A stretch of DNA of 64,000 bases from Lantana camara (taxonomy: Eukaryota > Streptophyta > Magnoliopsida > Lamiales > Verbenaceae): contig CM074858.1 of assembly GCA_037501455.1 (NCBI GenBank), forward strand, positions 19,642,501 to 19,706,500, given 5' to 3'. Position 1 is the first letter of the stretch; every line of letters begins with the position of its first letter. A program made the translations under genes and the position numbers. The notes under the pieces are model-generated. The model did no database searches, had not been told where the DNA came from, and saw only the letters and a program-made list of their open reading frames with translations. This document shows positions 11,150 to 24,851 of the stretch, in pieces.

Positions 11150-13942
11150 TGTAACACCCCCAGAGCGAAGGGTGCCACATCCCCCGCACTAAGGTCCAAC
11201 ACGAGTATCGAAATGGAAGTCCGCACCCGTATCAGACCATAGCGAACGGGAGACACACAAAACTCACACCCTCGCTAGGCGGCCTAGACCCTCAAGAACT
11301 GCAAGAATTAAAATCAGAGTAGCGGAAGCAATTAAAGCAATTCTCAAGCTAAACATATCTCCCAAGATCACATATACATTTCAAAAGTGGGGAAAGGGCA
11401 AGCTTTCACGGTAGTTCCTATACAGAATATACAATGCCATCAAGGCCCAAAAGCAAAAGTGTAATCATAAGTACATAATCCAAAATACAACAATAAGAGT
11501 AGAAGTAATCCACTATGATGCATGAAGACCCAAGCTAAACCCAAAAGACACTTGCCGCCTAGCTTGACTCGGAAGAACCTGCAACCTCAAAAGAAAGGAA
11601 AAAGGGGAAAACAACAACGATGGTTAGTCCTAGCGACTAGTGAGGGGGCTAACTCACGCACCCGACATATATATATATAGAGCAAAGCACTTAATCAAAT
11701 GGAAAGATCCTTGAACCGAGAGTGGTTTATTCAAGCCAAATTAATTCCCGTGATATAGATATATAAATAAGTTAAAGGAAAGGGAAAAGGGCAAAACAAG
11801 ACTCCAAGTTTTAGGTGAATTAAGAATCCGCTCTCGTTCTGTAGATCATACAAAGCTTAACCAACTCGGCGAGTACGAGTCACACACATCCCCAACTTCC
11901 AAATACGAAGAACAAAGCAAAGCAAAACAAATCAGAATCCATCCCCAACACCGGTTGATAGAAGGGTTGATCGGCCCTATCTATCCACATACACAGACGA
12001 GACAAGGTTTAATTACTTCCTTGAAACCTTCGGCGGTTGCCTCCGCCAGCTCAAGAGAAACACCCTTCCTCAAACTCCCAAGGTTGGGTGAAACTCTCAA
12101 ATGGAGGTGTTGATGGGAGAGCTCGGCGACCCCTCGGTCGTCCCGAGATTACCATACCACACTCCGGGGCCCAAACAGCTCACTAAAGTCGCAAAAACAT
12201 ATCTCAAAGCTTATCTTTCAAAGCCACATCTCGCTTACACACACACACACTTGCGCCAAACTAAACTTTTCAAACGAAAGCAAAATAACTTATATACTTA
12301 TACAAAACGTTTTCAAACTCTTATAACAGATGGGGCAAATCCCGCAACATAAGTATCATACACTTATTTACCATATACTATACGTATTCACATGCGAGGT
12401 TTCAAATCAAATAGGGTCGTAGGTCGAGTAACTAAAAGAACAAAACCTCACCTTGTCAACGGTCGAAGTGGAGTCAAAAAGAGGAAACCGGACACCTACG
12501 GTGCAAGCTCGTCCCCTACAGGAAGATCCTCTGAACAAGGCAAACAACAAGAGACACTCTTAGACTCAATATGAACCACATTGACGCTCGGTACATGTGT
12601 ATGTATGGTTATGATGCAAATGATATGAAATGAGTCCACATTTAGATCATTTATGAGCATTCAAAGCATAATCGGACATATATCATAAACGAGGCAGGAA
12701 TAAACAACAAGAAACAACGGAAAGAAAGCAAAACGAACGAAACTAGAGTTCCTAGGAGACACGCCCGTGACCCCCGGGAAGGGCAAGCTGAGACACCCCC
12801 GTGTCTCAGTACAGAAAAACGAACAACAGAACCCGGAGGTGACATGCCCGTGTCACCGAAACAAGGCAAGCCGAGACACCCCAGTGTCACGGTACAGAAA
12901 AACGCAGACGGCTCAACAGTAACTCAGCAACCCCAAAACAAAACCCAACCCCCCAAACTCCAACTACCAAGCAAGGAAAAGTAACAATTGCTAAGAAACA
13001 AGTCCTAGGAGCATACTACCAACAATAAATCTCAAGGAAACATGAAAGGAGTAGGAATCAATCAAATCTTCCAACATATACTATTCACATGCTTGCCCAA
13101 ACTCAACAACCAACCATGGAAATGAACTCAAGAACACATAAAAGAGAGAAGAGAGAGTGAAGATGACAACCATGAACTTACCTTTCAAATTTGAGAAGCT
13201 TGGGTGAAGATTTGAGCTCAAAATCACAAGGTTGAACAAAAGGCTTCTTCTTCTTCCTTGCTTCCTTGTACCGATCAGTTTTGGGAGAGAGAGAGGAGGA
13301 TTGGCTCGGTTTCAAGGGGATTTAGGGCTGAAATGGTTAGCTAACTCAAGTGTATTCCAAGGTTAAGGGCTTGGTTGGGTTAAGGTGGGGTCCACAAGGT
13401 CTATTAGGTCAAAGGATAACTTCCAAACAAAAAGGGGCTCGTTACGGTTGAAATACGAAGGTCTTAATGAGCTTAGAAGAATGTGAGGTTTGTTCCATTA
13501 AACCCGAATCATCGAAACGAGTTCAATGGAGGTGACGGAATTCGAATCCGAATTCCCGAGCTCAAGATACGTGTCTCGGAACCCAAGGTGCGCTAAGTGC
13601 TCTTTAGCCTCCTTTAGGTCCCGTCTCCAAAACGAACCCAAAAAGGCAACCAAAACAAATACCAAAACATATAACGAGCATATAAACGAGTCCATAAGGC
13701 ATATTATCAACACATAACGCGAATTCACAAAAATCAGAATTAATTACGAATCTAAAACGAGCAAAATACAAGGTGAAGGAAAGTTAAACGCTCAAGTTAA
13801 ACAAGTCCATACCAAAGCAATTAAGTTCAAATAACTTTAAATGACCCACGTTGACAATTAATATCACATAATCACTTAAAGAACTAACTAAATAGCGCAC
13901 ATAAGAGGTTACCTGAAAAGTCTGAGCAGTCGGGATGTTACA
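11150..13942 (-). mobile_element. Solo LTR E with ATTCT target duplication
   Basis: A 2,793-bp LTR on the minus strand, from 13942 (tgtaacatcccgac) to 11150 (ggggtgttaca). It is flanked by attct at 11145-11149 and 13943-13947. Within it are a leader with 5' splice site GAAAG|GTAAGTTC (13181), the dyad tetrad at 12758-12888, the hairpin at 11624-11640 (TAGTC-N5-GACTA inner stem) and a gctaggcgg block. No internal region is attached. Open frames inside are not conserved among related LTRs. Confidence 0.93.
12758..12888. repeat. Dyad tetrad of LTR E
   Basis: Four dyads, consensus GACACG-CC-CGTGTC: 12758-12771, 12792-12805 (extends to a 9-bp arm at 12788-12809), 12841-12854 and 12875-12888. Centres are 34, 49 and 34 bp apart. 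Confidence 0.85.
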
Positions 13943-13947
13943 ATTCT

Positions 13948-14654
13948 AGTATACAAAATCAATCATTTTAAAGTATTCATATTTCCTTGTCTTCTTATAA
14001 AGATTAAAGTATTTCACGTTATAATGTTTCGGTACTACATTACCATCTATCTAGTACCGTTAAATGCAAGTAAAATATCTTTTCTTATTGTGGGCCCCGA
14101 TGGTACCGGTAGAAGTAATAGACCAGGAGGCGAGTGCCAATGGCTATTACTATAGCAGCCGCCAACTAGATCTTGGTGATGGTCTAACTGGAGGTTAGTT
14201 ATTCCACATCAAGTGATGGGAAAAGGTACATCCCTCCCAAACTCATGTATATCGTCACTAGGGGTAGCTCCCTGAGGTGATACTGGAGGAAAAAGGGACT
14301 ATATTATTTATTTCATTAGTAATGACATCTTGATCAATGTTCTTATGAATATTCTTGGATTTAAGGAGTAAAGTTTGGAGAACGCCTAACTTGCGGGCAA
14401 CGTATTGTTCTAAAAGGGTTCATGTTTTCTCGAAGTATAGCGTATAACCCCCTATCCCACTATTTTAAAATAAATATAAACCCAGTATTGTTATTGATAT
14501 AATATTTTCCTATTATCGGGTACTAACCAAGGAGTTTCTTGGTTAACCTATTATGTATATTTATTTAAACATTGCTCTCAAATTATTACTCCAGTCTTGT
14601 TCACTTTTCTAATAAAGATCTTTTTAATAAAAGTATTTTGGTCAAAACCCTAAA
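13948..14654 (+). mobile_element. B-like LTR, segment 3
   Basis: Continues the B-like LTR after solo LTR E. It has conserved blocks gggccccgatgg, the tggaggttagtta segment (compare ggaggttagtgac on the other strand of LTR B near 35600) and cttgcgggcaacg. It ends at ccctaaa, where solo LTR F is inserted with a ctaaa duplication. Confidence 0.75.
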
Positions 14655-17600
14655 TGTAATAGCCCAAAACAAGGTCTGGATGAAAATGGTAAGCTAAGGG
14701 CATTGGTAAAGCGTTCATAGACTGTGATCCAACTTTATAAACCTTCATGCATTGCACTCTTACATGAACTTTGTGCTCATATGTGATCTGACATGTTTTA
14801 AGGGGGAATTCTTGACCTTCGATATAGTTTACTATTCATTTCCCAAGCCTATATTACCCAATGCTTCAATGGAACCCTAGAGGTTCATATCACATGTTTT
14901 CTTATCCTTTGAACTTTTTTTCCAAGCTCCGTAAACCTTTCTTGAACCATAAGGGCATTTTGGGAACTTACCTACCAAATTACTATTCATCTGAAAATGA
15001 GCTTTTGATTCGGATATATTTTCCTACCCGAGTTTACAATCAAATCCATACTTGAGTCGAGACTAGTCTATTGAAATCATTCTTGACTTGAAAATCTATT
15101 CCGAACTTCGTTTTATTGAAAATGTTTACGAAAAACCCTAGTTCACTATTCCTACTACGAACGGTTTTTATTTGGAAAATGTTTTCTCTTTGGATTTACA
15201 CTACTTGAGTTATTTCAAGATTTTTGAGATGTTTACAACTCTTGATTCAAACCCTAGCTCGAAAATTTGAAAGGCACGTTTGTACGAGAAAATTCACTAT
15301 TCATTCTACGTTTTCAACTTTCTATCGGTAAAACGTTTTATAGTCGATATTGGATTCAAAATGCTTCTCGATTTATTTCTTGAATTTTGGAAACAATCCG
15401 GACTTGAAAATCATTCTCGAAAGTCGTTTTTCACTCGTGTTGAGTTTCGGGCTCAAAACTTTTATTCACTAAAATGAATATATCTTTTAAACGATAAATC
15501 CGATTTTGACGTATGAATATGCGTTTCGAAGCTAATTTTTGTGCCAATGGAATGAGCAAACTTCCAGCCACTTATCCTCGAGCTTTGACAGTGAAAAGGC
15601 GAAATACCCCCCAGCAGCCCCATTTTAGCTTCAAGAGTCCTAAAGCTTCCAAGAGAAGCCATCAAGTTTTGCTCTCATACCCTTACCTTAACTTTATTTC
15701 CAATGTGAGGGGCTTATTTCCAACTATAAATAGAGGGCAAGAGGCACCACATTCCTTGCTCAAAGTTGTGTCAACAACACCCTTTCTCTTCCTTTCCTCC
15801 CCTCTTTGCCGTGAGGCTTCCCTCCCTCTCTATAGGTTAGTTGTTTTATTTTATGCTATAGTTTTATGTTATGTTTTATTTTAGTTTATGTTTTTATGTT
15901 ATGGTATGTTTATATTATTTTTAGGTTGGGTCTTAGGGTCTTCCCTAAGACATATAGGATTTTATTTTATGCATTTATTATATAGTTTTTATGATATGTT
16001 TGTTAGTAGTGAATTATGATTTAATTGTTTAGTATATGCTATGAAATGTTATGAATTGCTTTAATATATGGTATGATCATGTTATGGAGCTGGTATACGA
16101 TGATTATTGATGCATGTTTATGACATTTTAATTATATTCAAGCATGTTAGGCAATGGAATAGTAACCTATAATCAATTATATCATAACTTGTACATGTTA
16201 CTATGTGGTCTCAATTGATGAATGTTACATGATTAATGGTCTTGATATGCTATGTCTTATGTCTATGATATGTTATTACATTGTTACAATGTTACATGAC
16301 TCATATGTTATGACTTGAGCTTATTATATGATATGGATCAATAAAATAGTACTTGATCATATGTTATACACTTGAATAGTGTCACATGTTATAACCTAAG
16401 ATGGAATAGTATTTCATAACTTGATGTTATACTTTAATTAGACCTCTTAACCATAGGTTATGCCTTTAACCTATATCACACTTGCTTATAATAACATGAA
16501 CTTGAACTATAAGTTATAATCAAGATCATAATTGAATTAGGGTGTGTGTATATGTGCATGCCATGTGTGTGTGTGTACGTGCATGGTGTGTGTGTGTAGT
16601 AAGGGTTTGACCTGACCCTTTGACCCGACAAGTGAATAATAACATGTGAATAGTAATCCGTAAATAATAATCTAGAATAGTACTTTTGAATAGTGCTTTT
16701 GAATAGTAAAATGAAATAAAACTTGAGCTTTGATCTTAGACGGTTGAACCTAGGTTTTCTAAACCCGGGGTCTAAAATATCTTTTCAAAATATGTTTCTT
16801 TCATGGACTTGTTTTATAACCTTAAGGTATACGTTTAGGATTCATAATTTGATTAATTCCTAACCGATTATAGTACGATCATAGTCCCACGTTAATGATA
16901 ACTCACTTTAAGGATTCCTTTGTGTGTTATCCTTCTCTAATACCTTAAATGGTATTACTCTCTTGTCATTACATGTTCTGTACTTGTTTTATATGTTTAT
17001 GTGCATCGTTATAGAAGTGTGTCTTAGTTCTTAAGCTCACCTTAGTACACACTTATAGGCGTTAAGGTTGAGCACTGGAATCCCCAGGGTACTACATAAT
17101 CTATCCTATCTACTGTTACTAATAGGTGAGGTTAAAAATGTTTTCAACTGGCACCATGAATACCTAAAGATTCAATTGTTTTTGAAACTCAAAGCCTAGT
17201 GCTTTACCATTCTTGTTCTGAAATACCCTTTATAGGGATGATTCTTTAAAGAACCCAATCTTATTCGTTATTCAATGGTCAAAGGAACATGTCTTCAAAG
17301 TAATGCACCAAGGGTTCAATGTTTTCAAAGTAATGCATCAATGGTTCATGTTTTCAAACTATTGCATCAATGGTTCAATACATATGTTCAATGGTTCATA
17401 CATTCGGATTTATTCTGGATGTCATTAATGGTACAAGCAATTAATGGTTAACGGTATGGGCCCGGCGGTTATGTGTAGAGATGATGCTCGGGAGGTGAGC
17501 GCCAACGACATCACTAATACCGGCCGCCACACTAGGCAATTGATACCGACTTTAATCAGGAGGTTTGGTTAAGTTAGGATAATTTTCGGGAATGGATCAC

Positions 17601-18577
17601 AAATCTATTCCCAAATCAATGGTTAATGGTCACCTAGGGGTCGCTCCCCGAAGTGAAACTTGGTGGAGGATGGTGCATGTGTGTATGTGTTAGGGTGTTG
17701 TTGATCTCGGTCCGACACCCTATTAATGGTCATGTTTTCTGGAGTAAGGATGGAGAAGCCTAGCTTGCGGGCATCAATGTTTTCATAAAGTTGGTTCATA
17801 TCTTGCAAAGTTGTTCCCTACCCTTATCCCGTTTTATGAAAATCATATGAACCAAATCATAGCATATGTGTGCGCGTGTGACAGCATTCATGAAAGTGTT
17901 TTGAAAACTCTCATTTCTTATAGCATTGCATCAAAAGGTTTTATTACTTGAACTTATTCTTAAGTTCTTCATTAAAGCTTTGCATTAAAGGTTTTACCTT
18001 GTGAAATTTACTTCAAACGTTTACTCCAAGTACTTTCTTTTAAAGATATCCCTCACTTAGTCACTTTGACTAATACCTCTACCTATTTTCTAGCCTCATG
18101 GTTTCAGGTCTTGCAGCCGCAGTCTAGAGGTATCTTGAAGCTCTAGAGTGTTCATTTTGTTTGAGTCAGGACTTTACTTTATTAACCTATTTTATGTCCT
18201 GCATATGTTATATGGCAGCATTGATACCTTGCTTTAATGCTTTTGTAATAATCCTTCTGCTACTTGGATACTGCTACAATTGCTATCATATGCTCCCGTG
18301 ATAATGTTCAATTGATATAGTAATGTTAATAGTCTCTTCTGCTTAACGATCAATACTTGCTTGTTTATATGCCATCACACACATGTTTTGAAAAGTTTTA
18401 AAATACTCCGATTTTCCGCTGCATAAGCCACATTGTTAAACACTGTTATTGTTAATCGTTAATGGATATGCCGTTCGCTGGGGTATTTTTTGAGTGATGG
18501 CTCACACCATTACTTGAGTGGTGCTTCAGTGCGGGGGTTGGGACGCCGCTCTCTACCAGCAAAGTGGGGGTGCTACA
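14655..18577 (+). mobile_element. Solo LTR F with CTAAA target duplication
   Basis: A 3,923-bp LTR from tgtaatagccc (14655) to gggggtgctaca (18577), flanked by ctaaa at 14650-14654 and 18578-18582. It has a TATA box tataaata (15725-15732), a CT-rich leader ending in a 5' splice site TATAG|GTTAG (15836), and GT repeats near 16550-16595. A perfect 6-bp hairpin TTAGTC-acttt-GACTAA lies at 18057-18073, followed by tttcag at 18101-18106 as a putative 3' splice site. I find no dyad tetrad. It shares the tagaggtatcttgaag block with LTR B, so F and B are related. Confidence 0.92.
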
Positions 18578-18582
18578 CTAAA

Positions 18583-19062
18583 GTTCTATATATATATATA
18601 TATAGTTTCAACCACCCCCTCACTTAGTCATTTTGACTAATCCCTCGCTCTTTTCAAATTTGTGATTTTAGGTATTGCCATCGCTCATTAGCTAGTATCT
18701 TGAAGTATAGAGAGTCCATTCTCTTGTGCATAGTGGACCAGGTTCTGTAGTCCGTAACAAATTAGACTATAACCTCGTGTAATTATTATATTGCTTTAGT
18801 AACTCGCTATTAAACCATTATTGACACTAATTCCTGCTTTATTGTCTCTAAGTTTTCATAAGTTTTAAATTATTTCAAATTCTTTTATTTACTGCCCCAA
18901 ACATAAGTTGTTGATTTAAATGTTTCAAATTCCGCTGCCATGTTTTCTTACTCTGATATCGTATAGCATCATCCGTTTGCCGGCGTGCCTCTCAGGTGCT
19001 AGGCCTCACATCCACCTAGGAATTCGACGGTGCAGGGTTATTGCGTATTTGGGGGCACTACA
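18583..19062 (+). mobile_element. B-like LTR, segment 4 (3' end)
   Basis: The old LTR resumes after F. It has the hairpin TTAGTC-atttt-GACTAA at 18624-18640, a putative 3' splice site gattttag near 18672, a tagtatcttgaag block, and an LTR-type end gggggcactaca at 19062. Sequence after the end is copia pol, so this LTR lies next to or within the copia element. Confidence 0.75.
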
Positions 19063-19277
19063 TGTTGGATACATGTGATGTACCAAATACAAAATGTGAT
19101 GTAGAGACGTATACACGAGAGCATCATTGTAGTGGAAGGATTGTCAAAACATTTGATAAGATACCTAAGTTTAATCCAAGTGGTTAGATTTGACGTATCT
19201 GATCCTGTCATATATAATGAAGATATAGACGCTGACCGTTTGGTCAAAAGCCATGGAATCTTAGTTAGAATATTAGT
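19063..19277 (+). pseudogene. pol: Copia pol pseudogene, segment 1 (linker upstream of RT)
   Basis: Across frameshifts the plus strand gives the conserved copia segment between integrase and reverse transcriptase: YNEDIDADR, then, one frame over, VWSKAMES. This corresponds to the D-x-D...W..AM.SE phrase that precedes the VW.LV..P.G start of copia RT. It continues at 30707 once the G complex and one ttagt duplication are removed. There are stops and shifts throughout, so it is not functional. Confidence 0.75.
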
Positions 19278-19517
19278 TGTAACAGCCCAGAACCACCTTC
19301 CTGTGAATATTGTCCGCTTTGCACGCCCTTAATCGAAACGGCCTCACGGTTTTGTTCCTGCGCCCACTGGAGAACCCAGCCGTAGCGCAGAACGCGTCCA
19401 CAGGGTGAGGTATCCATCTCCCCTTATAAGGAGAGATTTCGTTCTCCTCACTTCCGATGTGGGACATTACATCCACCCCCCCATAAGGGCCCAGCGTCCT
19501 CGCTGGCATAACAGACA
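19278..19517 (-). mobile_element. TRIM-type LTR at the left end of the G complex
   Basis: A minus-strand relative of the TRIM LTR at 332-576. Shared blocks are aatattgtccgctttgcacg, cttaatcgaaacggcctcac, the ccttataag block and ccgatgtggga. It starts at 19517 (tgtctgttatgcc) and ends at 19278 (ctgttaca). A hairpin at 19491-19506 (CCAGCG-TCCT-CGCTGG) covaries with the one in the first TRIM. It abuts G-type LTR sequence at 19518. Confidence 0.75.
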
Positions 19518-20084
19518 TACCCTCAAGGGGTAGCGAACCCACAAGAGTCCTCCCCGGCCTTAGCCGAAGGCTCAAGATACCACACCTTCCCTACAGCACG
19601 GGTCGCGTGAAGATATCTCAAATGGAACTACGCACAGGTATATCCCCGACGACCCTAACCGTCCCGGGGGCTCCTTACCCATAGCTCCTCGGATCCACAT
19701 ACATATATACATACATACATACAGATGCCAATATTTCATGGCCAACTCGCTACATAATCACAACACACTGTTTTTCCCAAAATAGCTTACATATGCTTCA
19801 AAAACTGGTTTTTATATATATTCCTACGCTGCAGGGATAGCCTGCCCACATAGGACTCACACACTTACATTCCCACACTGCAGGGATAGCCCGCCCATGG
19901 AGAAGTGCAAGCATAAGGTCATAAAAATATCATATTCAACACATACATAACTATTATAAGGTATACTCGCATGCAGGGGTAGAAATCAGCATGTAAAGGC
20001 CATAGGTCACATAACTATACAAAATCCTAATCCTCACCTCGTGAAAGTAGAGTCTGAGAGTGTGAAGGGCCAAACACTCTAAAC
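19518..20084 (-). mobile_element. G-type LTR fragment, minus strand
   Basis: The reverse complement matches the middle of LTR G at about 28187-28730: tttagagtgtttggccc, ctactttcacgaggtgagg, ctattttgggaaaa, gacggttagggtcgtcgggg. It has an extra pair of ctgcagggatagc repeats not seen in the other copies. It ends where the orientation flips at about 20085. Confidence 0.75.
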
Positions 20085-22450
20085 CTGTGATCAGGCGACT
20101 CCAGATTCGGTGGTTTGGCGGCAGATCGACGGCGGCAAAGTGGCGGTGCAACGGCGGCACTAGCTCCGAGGATTTTTCCGGAAAGCTACCTTAGGGCTTT
20201 CGAAGAGCTCGTCATGGGTAAGACAACGCCTCTTTCAGATCACATTTTGGTTCACCGGTTTGGAAGTAATTTGAGTTTGAAGATTTAGGGTTTTCGTGTT
20301 CTTAGATTTCAGATCTAGGACAATCGGCTTGGAATTTCCAGAAATTGATCGAGGATTCAGAACGGGCACGAAGACTTCATTCGGGACTGATTTTTCGGGA
20401 TTTTTCCGGCGACTTTTGACGGTGGCCCGGTGGCGGCCCGGCGACTTTCCGGCGGCTCCGGTGGCGGCACTCCGGCGAATTTCGGACAGAATGTTCGTCT
20501 CGTTGTGGTAAGTTCAATGCCACTTTCCGTTCGTTAATCGGACACTCGATCTATTTATTACGAATTATTTTGCGTAATTGTGATTATTTGAATTAATTGT
20601 TTTAAGTGCAAATAAATTGGTTATTGTTGGTTTGTTGATCGAGATGTATTCCAATCGTCTACGAAAACATGTATTGAATGAATTGTGATATGCATGAATG
20701 TTTCGATTTACAATTTGAATCCCGATGTGATGAATTTATGCCATGTGTTTAGATATGAAGGGGTGTTAGTGTAATATTTAGAAACTAATCTTTTATGTGA
20801 CTAAATGAACTTGATGCTTAATTCTAATATTATAATTGAACCCTGTGACATTGGATGATTTAATATGCATTTTGTGAATACATTGACTTCCTAAATTGAT
20901 CTTGCATCTTTGGAGATGGAATTGCATGTTGGTTGCTTGTAAATATGACCTTGTTGAACATTGATATGCTTTGAATGACCACGACACCATATCTAAGCAC
21001 AACATGAACACTTATGCATAACCACGATCATGTTGAGCAACGCCGTGCGTCTTGTTTGGTTCATATAGAGTCTAAGTCTGGGCTTCTGTATGTCTTGTCA
21101 CAGAGTTTGGTGGTGCCGGTGGGCCCGAGGTTTAGAGTGTTTGGCCCTTCACACTCTCAGACTCTACTTTCACGAGGTGAGGTTTAGGATTTTGTATAGT
21201 TACGCGACCTATGGCCTTAATATGCTGATTTCAACCCTTGCATGCAAGTATATCTATTATAAATACGTATGTGTTGGATATGATATGTTTATGACCTTCT
21301 GAATCAACTCCGTTTGGAAAATTAAATATGAAAGCATATGTAAGCTATTTTGGGAAAACAGTTGTGTTGTGATTATGTAGCGAGATTGCCATAAAAGATT
21401 GGTGTATGTGATCCGTTCTGTTGTGATCCGTTGTGATCTGTTCTGTTGTGATCCGTTGTGATCTGTGTGTGGATCGATCCTGGTGAGTTGCAGAATGGGT
21501 ACCCCCGGGACGGTTAGGGCCGTCGGGGCATTTATCCATTGCGTAGTTCCATTTGAGATATCATTGTGCGACCTTAGGGTAATGAGGGAGGCGTGGTATC
21601 TTGAGCTTTCGACTAAGGCCGGGGAGGACTCTTGTGGGTTCGCAACCCCTTGAGGGTGAGTCTATTTTAGACGGTTTATTCTCGATGGTATGGGGACGGT
21701 ACATCTCCTCCATCATTGGTGTAGAGGTTGGATTGATTTTGATTTATGTTATGAGGAGTTGAGGTTGGAAGCTCGTACTCGCCGAGCAGTTGATTATGTT
21801 ATGTTATGGAATTATGAATCGGGATAGAGTCTTTCTGGAAAATGGTTTCTAACTTATATCTATATCTTATTCGGGTTCTTTCAAAACGTTTTGGTATGTA
21901 ACACCTATCCCCGGTTCATGAGTCCATCCTTTTTATTCTGTGCTATGCTCCTTATATATATATTGTAGGTGTGCGTTAGCCCCCTCACTCGGTCAAGTTG
22001 ACTGACCCCTCATTTACACTTTTAGTTGCAGGATTGTTGGTGTTTGCTAGGCGGAAGTGAGTCTTTTGAGTTGCACTTCGTCGGTCTAGTCTTTCTATTT
22101 GCATTTGTCTTTTCATACACTTTACTTATGCTTTGACTTGTAGACTTGAGATTATACTTTACTATTCGGTAGCCCTGCGTGGCACTCTCATTCGGCCCTT
22201 GTGGCACTTGATGATTATTACTTTATGTTGATATTCGGGACTAGGGATTTATGCTAGTTGAACCCGTCACTTGTTATGTTTGTTGATCTATTATTCGGGA
22301 TTAGGTATCTATGCTAGTTGAACCCGTCACCTGCTTTGTATGTTTTGTTTTAAATGCTTCCGCTATCTATTGATGTTGGTTTTAATTGCTTCCACGCTCT
22401 GAGTTTTGGCCAAGTTAGATCCGCCTAGCCTAGTGTGTGAGTTGGTCTCC
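20085..22450 (+). mobile_element. G-type LTR fragment, plus strand
   Basis: Nearly identical to 26607-29510 of LTR G, but lacking the part matching 27330-27855. That loss lies between short gaacttga repeats, consistent with a microhomology deletion. It carries the GC-rich leader, a 5' splice site TTGTG|GTAAGTTC at 20508, and the hairpin TCGGTCAAGTTGACTGA at 21989-22005 followed by ttgcag at about 22030. It stops within the near-terminal block at 22450, where the sequence inverts. Confidence 0.85.
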
Positions 22451-23268
22451 CCAGACTTAGACTCTATATGAACCAAACAAGACGCACGGCGTTGTTCAAC
22501 ATGATCGTGGTTATGCATAAGTGTTCATGTTGTGCTTGGACAAGGTGTCGTGGTCATTCAAGGCATATCAATGCTCAACAAGGTCATATTTACAAGCAAC
22601 CGACACGCAATTCCATATCCGAAGATGCAAGATCAATTTAGGAAGTCAATGTATTCACAAAATGCATATTAAATCATCCACTGTCACAGGGTTCAATTAT
22701 AATATTAGAATTAAACATGAAGTTCATGTCGAGTTATAAAGTGCATAAGTAAGAGCAACTTGATCATATAAACATACAAGGTTGTTGTACGTAGATGGCA
22801 TGCTTGATACAAATAAAGAGTGTATTTAATTCACTTAAGATCATACTTTACAACTTCACAACAGGTTTGGTACACAAGCTCAAGTCACATTCATAGTTTC
22901 ATAAATATTACACTTACATCCCCTAAGTTATTTATAAAAGTTTAGAATTATTACACATACATCCCCTTAGTCGATTACTAAGCATAATTGTTCGTTTAAA
23001 GTGTTGATACAATTATTCAACTAGGAATTAATTACTTACAAGCATGACAATTATCAATTTATCGTAATTCATAATATACCATTTTCTATTAGTAAGAGTA
23101 AATCAAGATATTACAATTCTAACTCCTATCATGTATCAAGTCTCAAGTTGTTCAAGCATCTTTCATGTATCTAAATTTATATTTGAAACACAATTTACAA
23201 TAAACATAACATTGAGAACGTCTCAAATTCATATAGAGAAATCACAACATTTTCGTTCTTCTAAAATA
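22451..23268 (-). mobile_element. G-type LTR fragment, inverted
   Basis: The reverse complement of LTR G positions about 28134 down to 27326, from the cagacttagactctatat side through gatcatgttgagcaacgcc to the ctaaaatat junction. With 20793-21060 it forms a long inverted repeat whose arms are about 1.4 kb apart. It contains the stretch that is deleted in the plus-strand copy 20085-22450. Confidence 0.8.
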
Positions 23269-24851
23269 TGATTATGTGCACATTGTGACTTTAATTATGC
23301 AACATCTTATTTTATGTGCTTTATAAATTACAACTAATTGTTGCATTTACGTGATATACATGTTACATTTCATTTGCACTTTAACTCCCATGCATCGAAT
23401 TTAGTGTTTGAATTTCAGGGTACCCTATGAGTCAACACTAAGATTTCCCTCCGTCAACACTACCTATTGGTACTATAACGAAAACACGCCATAATTCGAA
23501 GATGAAAGGATTCTTTACCCCGATCAACGTTCATGAAAAGGTTTAGAGTTGAAGGAATGAGAATTGCTATATTGACTTACTATCTTAAAGTCAATTGAAA
23601 GATGAAGTTTGATGAATTTCAACCTTGAGGATTCGTTCATCTGAAAGTAGTCACCTTGTTGAGGAAATGAGTCAATGGAGGAGAGTCTGATCAAGTAGAA
23701 CCATTTTGAAGGAGTTTGATGAGCTTTCGCCTTGATGATTCGTTTATTTGGGAGTAGTCACCTTGTTGATGGGAATGAGTTAATGTAGAAGAATCCGATC
23801 AAATAAGATCCGATCAAGTTCAAGGGATGTGGATAGGTAATCATGTTACTTAAGCAACGAGCTACAAACCATCGGTGAGTGTCGAAGGTTTTGGTGCCGT
23901 TTAGAGTTAACGAACGACAAGACAAGATTGGTTGTTAGCTCTCTGGGTGTCTTCTTTCTGCTGAGGTGGAAGATTCTACTGAGTTGGAAGATTCTTCTGG
24001 GATGGGAATAGATCACATAGACGCCAAAAGATTTTATTCAAGTTTTAGAATCATATACCATGGATTGCTTTGGGAAATGATTAATACCACTAGCGCCGAA
24101 CTTAGCTCTGAGATAGATTTCTGATTGACAATTGAATTATGGGCAATTCATTGAGGATGTGCAGATCAAGGGTTAACACATAAGTCAGAGTTCTTGAAGG
24201 AGATTGCAGATGATTCTAGTTGAGCAAGGATTACGGTATAGTAAGGGGTTTGGTGATAGACGAGCTTTGCTGAGTTACCACTTTATGAAAAGACTCAAGA
24301 CAAAGAAGTTCAGATGACGAGGGTTGCATTATTGTCGGCTTAAACAACTCCTACTGCTTCATCTCGACTTTCTTGTCAAGACTTTTACACATTGGTTAAC
24401 GGTACGCCAAGCATTCATGGCATTTGCATACATGCATCGCTTAAATACTCTTACCTTGTTTTTCTTGATGTGGGTGATGACTATTGTTGTTTTTAATTGT
24501 GATAACTTGGATACCTGATCTAGTAATTGTAACTTGAAATTTCTACTCGTTATGAACCGTTGCTGAGATGATGAATGAGTTATGTACTTATGTGAACTAT
24601 TCATGCCTATGTGATTTGAAACTCTCTTGATTGCTCACTAACTTCCCATATAACATACATACATACTGTAACCTTGTTTTACAGGGATTCCATCGCGATA
24701 TCCCCCTTGAGTTGAGGTATGAGCGTTGAATCTATACTCAAGGGACACCGATATCAGTTGTGTAAGGTACACCAAACATGCATCGCATACTTTTCGTCAA
24801 GTGTTACTATGATGTGTGTATGTATGAATAACTGATCAGTGGATTTATGTG

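Noticed and set aside
20793..22740. MITE or foldback DNA transposon, because of the long inverted repeat
   Set aside because: Arms are pieces of LTR G in opposite orientation with no terminal DNA-transposon signature or target duplication at their edges.
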